Shown: positions 59,500 through 60,544 of the stretch, piece after piece
Position numbering within the stretch: position 1 is the first letter of the stretch
Layout: each line of letters opens with the position of its first letter
Assembly (NCBI GenBank): GCA_004553495.1
Contig: SFLE01000007.1
Coordinates: 1 to 60,544 of the forward strand
Direction of reading: 5' to 3'
DNA: 60,544 nucleotides
From: Clostridiales bacterium
Lineage (GTDB): Bacteria > Bacillota > Clostridia > Oscillospirales > Oscillospiraceae
Notes under the pieces: generated by a model
Databases searched by the model: none
Told to the model about the DNA's origin: nothing
What the model saw: the letters and a program-made list of their open reading frames with translations, nothing else
Position numbers and translations under genes: made by a program

Positions 59500-60396
59500 A
59501 TGGAAAATTTCAATCACAGCGTCGGCAGATACGCTCCAAGCCCAAGCGGAGTAATGCATTTGGGAAACCTCGCCTCATGTCTGTTGGCATGGCTCGATAT
59601 AAGAAAACTCGGCGGCAGACTCATATTCCGCATGGAGGATCTCGATCCGGACAGGAGCCGCGCAGAATACGCAGAGAGCATTGCCTCGGCATTATCCGCG
59701 CTCGGGCTTGACTGGGATGAGGGGTATCCCGACAGCGGGTATTCCCAGCGCGAACGCACTCCGCTTTATGAGGATATATTTGAAATTCTCCTGCGCCGTG
59801 GTATGCTTTACCCCTGCTATTGCAGCCGCAGCCGCAGGCTTGCGCATGGCGAAAAATGCCGGTGCCGCGAGCTTAGCCCCATGCAGCGGCAGGACCTCTA
59901 CAGGCAGGGCAGAAAGTGTGCGTGGAAAATAAAGGTGCCTGATAAGCGCATAAGCTTTACCGACGGGCATTACGGCAGCTTTACGGAGAATATAGCGGAC
60001 TCGGGCGATCTTATCATAAGGCGCTCGGACGGCGTTTTCGCCTATCAGCTCGCCGTTTCGTTCGACGACATGGACATGGGCGTTGACCGCGTTGTGCGCG
60101 GGCGGGATATTCTTCCGTCAACGGCTCGGCAGATATGGCTCATATCCGAGCTTGGCGGAAAAGCTCCGGAATATTGCCACGCTCCACTGCTCATCACCGG
60201 CGGTGATCGCAAGCTGTCAAAGCGCTTCGGCGACCTCGGCACGGACAAATTGCTCGAAAGGTATTCTCCCGAGGAGCTTATCGGGTACCTCGGTGCGCTG
60301 CTCGGCATATCCGACGGTGCCTCCGTGAGAGCAAGCGATCTCATTGACGACTTTGACTGGAGCAGGGTCATAAAAAACGATATTCTTATAGAATGA
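59500..60396 (+). CDS. gluQ: Glutamyl-Q tRNA(Asp) synthetase
   Basis: A 298-residue shortened GluRS paralogue that attaches glutamate to queuosine in tRNA(Asp). It has the class I motifs YAPSPSGVMHLGNL (HIGH-like) and KLSKRFGD (KMSKS-like), FRMEDLDPDRSR, and a zinc site around CYCSRS...KCRCRE. There is no anticodon-binding domain, which separates it from GltX. The ATG at 59500 has GGGTGA upstream; earlier GTG/ATG codons in frame add two or three residues. It probably stands alone, as nothing follows except the IS end. Confidence 0.9.
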   Translation: MENFNHSVGRYAPSPSGVMHLGNLASCLLAWLDIRKLGGRLIFRMEDLDPDRSRAEYAESIASALSALGLDWDEGYPDSGYSQRERTPLYEDIFEILLRRGMLYPCYCSRSRRLAHGEKCRCRELSPMQRQDLYRQGRKCAWKIKVPDKRISFTDGHYGSFTENIADSGDLIIRRSDGVFAYQLAVSFDDMDMGVDRVVRGRDILPSTARQIWLISELGGKAPEYCHAPLLITGGDRKLSKRFGDLGTDKLLERYSPEELIGYLGALLGISDGASVRASDLIDDFDWSRVIKNDILIE

Positions 60397-60449
60397 ACCG
60401 GCAGTCAGTGCACCGCGCCAGAATATACGGACAGCACAAAAAAGCCCCC

Positions 60450-60544
60450 CTATGCAGGAAAATAAGAATTAACACACTGGCACCGCAATTCCAGCGGTGT
60501 CAGTTTTGTTTTTGTTTGAATGCGCTGGTTGTTGTAGAAATAGA
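60450..60544 (-). mobile_element. IS3-family transposase 3' end (partial, runs off right edge)
   Basis: The minus-strand frame entering at the window edge reads YFYNNQRIQTKTKLTPLELR then CQCVN and a stop at 60450, the C-terminus of an IS3-type OrfB integrase. It differs in sequence from the remnant at 34801, so it is a different element. Whether the copy outside the window is complete is not visible. Confidence 0.8.

Overview
The window reads as chromosome of an anaerobic, spore-lineage Firmicute, most likely a gut Oscillospiraceae/Clostridiales member. I infer this from the YaaL-BofA pair, S-layer (SLH) repeats, AGGAGG-type ribosome binding sites, TTGACA/TATAAT promoters, a YgeY-like M20 hydrolase, a GHKL/LytTR two-component pair and moderately GC-rich coding sequence. 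No phage, CRISPR array or rRNA was seen. There is one tRNA, and IS3-family transposase 3' ends at about 34.8 kb and at the right edge.

Left part (1-3.5 kb). A truncated FAD oxidoreductase gene is divergent from a GntR/FadR-type regulator, with a clear GntR-type palindrome between them. A degraded patch follows: a 51-aa ORF, a cluster of GGTTTCA repeats, and the 3' halves of an aldo/keto reductase and a MerR regulator joined head to head by a deletion.

Catabolic island (3.5-16.9 kb). An AraC regulator and an ornithine-cyclodeaminase-like gene are followed by a seven-gene minus-strand run. In transcription order this is a glycerate-kinase::enolase-like fusion, a TRAP transporter (dctP-dctQ-dctM), a YgeY-like M20 hydrolase, a second M20 hydrolase and a LarA-like nickel-pincer isomerase. 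GntR and RpiR regulators close it on the right. The enolase half keeps the metal ligands and both active-site lysines, but the positions of three other catalytic or phosphate-contact residues have changed. I infer uptake and breakdown of an unknown conjugated hydroxy or amino acid; this is the best candidate for an undescribed system.

Middle (16.9-34.8 kb). YibE/F membrane protein; a 1912-aa exported SLH protein with a CehA/McbA-type metallohydrolase domain; tRNA-Gly(GCC); YitT; a topoisomerase IV-like pair with a small zinc-ribbon membrane protein between the subunits; a 460-bp gap holding a candidate structured RNA; YaaL-BofA-acetyltransferase; MurF-Ddl; a DnaQ-type exonuclease.

Potassium region (34.8-40.7 kb). 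KdpE and a KdpD that lacks the N-terminal KdpD domain are divergent from trkA-trkH and a 44-aa membrane peptide. Tandem 11-bp-spaced repeats lie next to a trkA promoter with no recognisable -35, which suggests KdpE activates Trk here. No kdpFABC is in the window.

Right part (40.7-60.5 kb). TetR with an Fe-S old-yellow-enzyme reductase; a LytTR/GHKL two-component system; YebC; glpK-NUDIX-DUF1015 divergent from a monoacylglycerol-lipase-like hydrolase; MreB; ComF-RecD2; UvrA-YbaK; a DhaS-like TetR; GluQ; and the end of an IS3-family transposase. Most of these are ordinary housekeeping genes in overlapping or closely packed operons.
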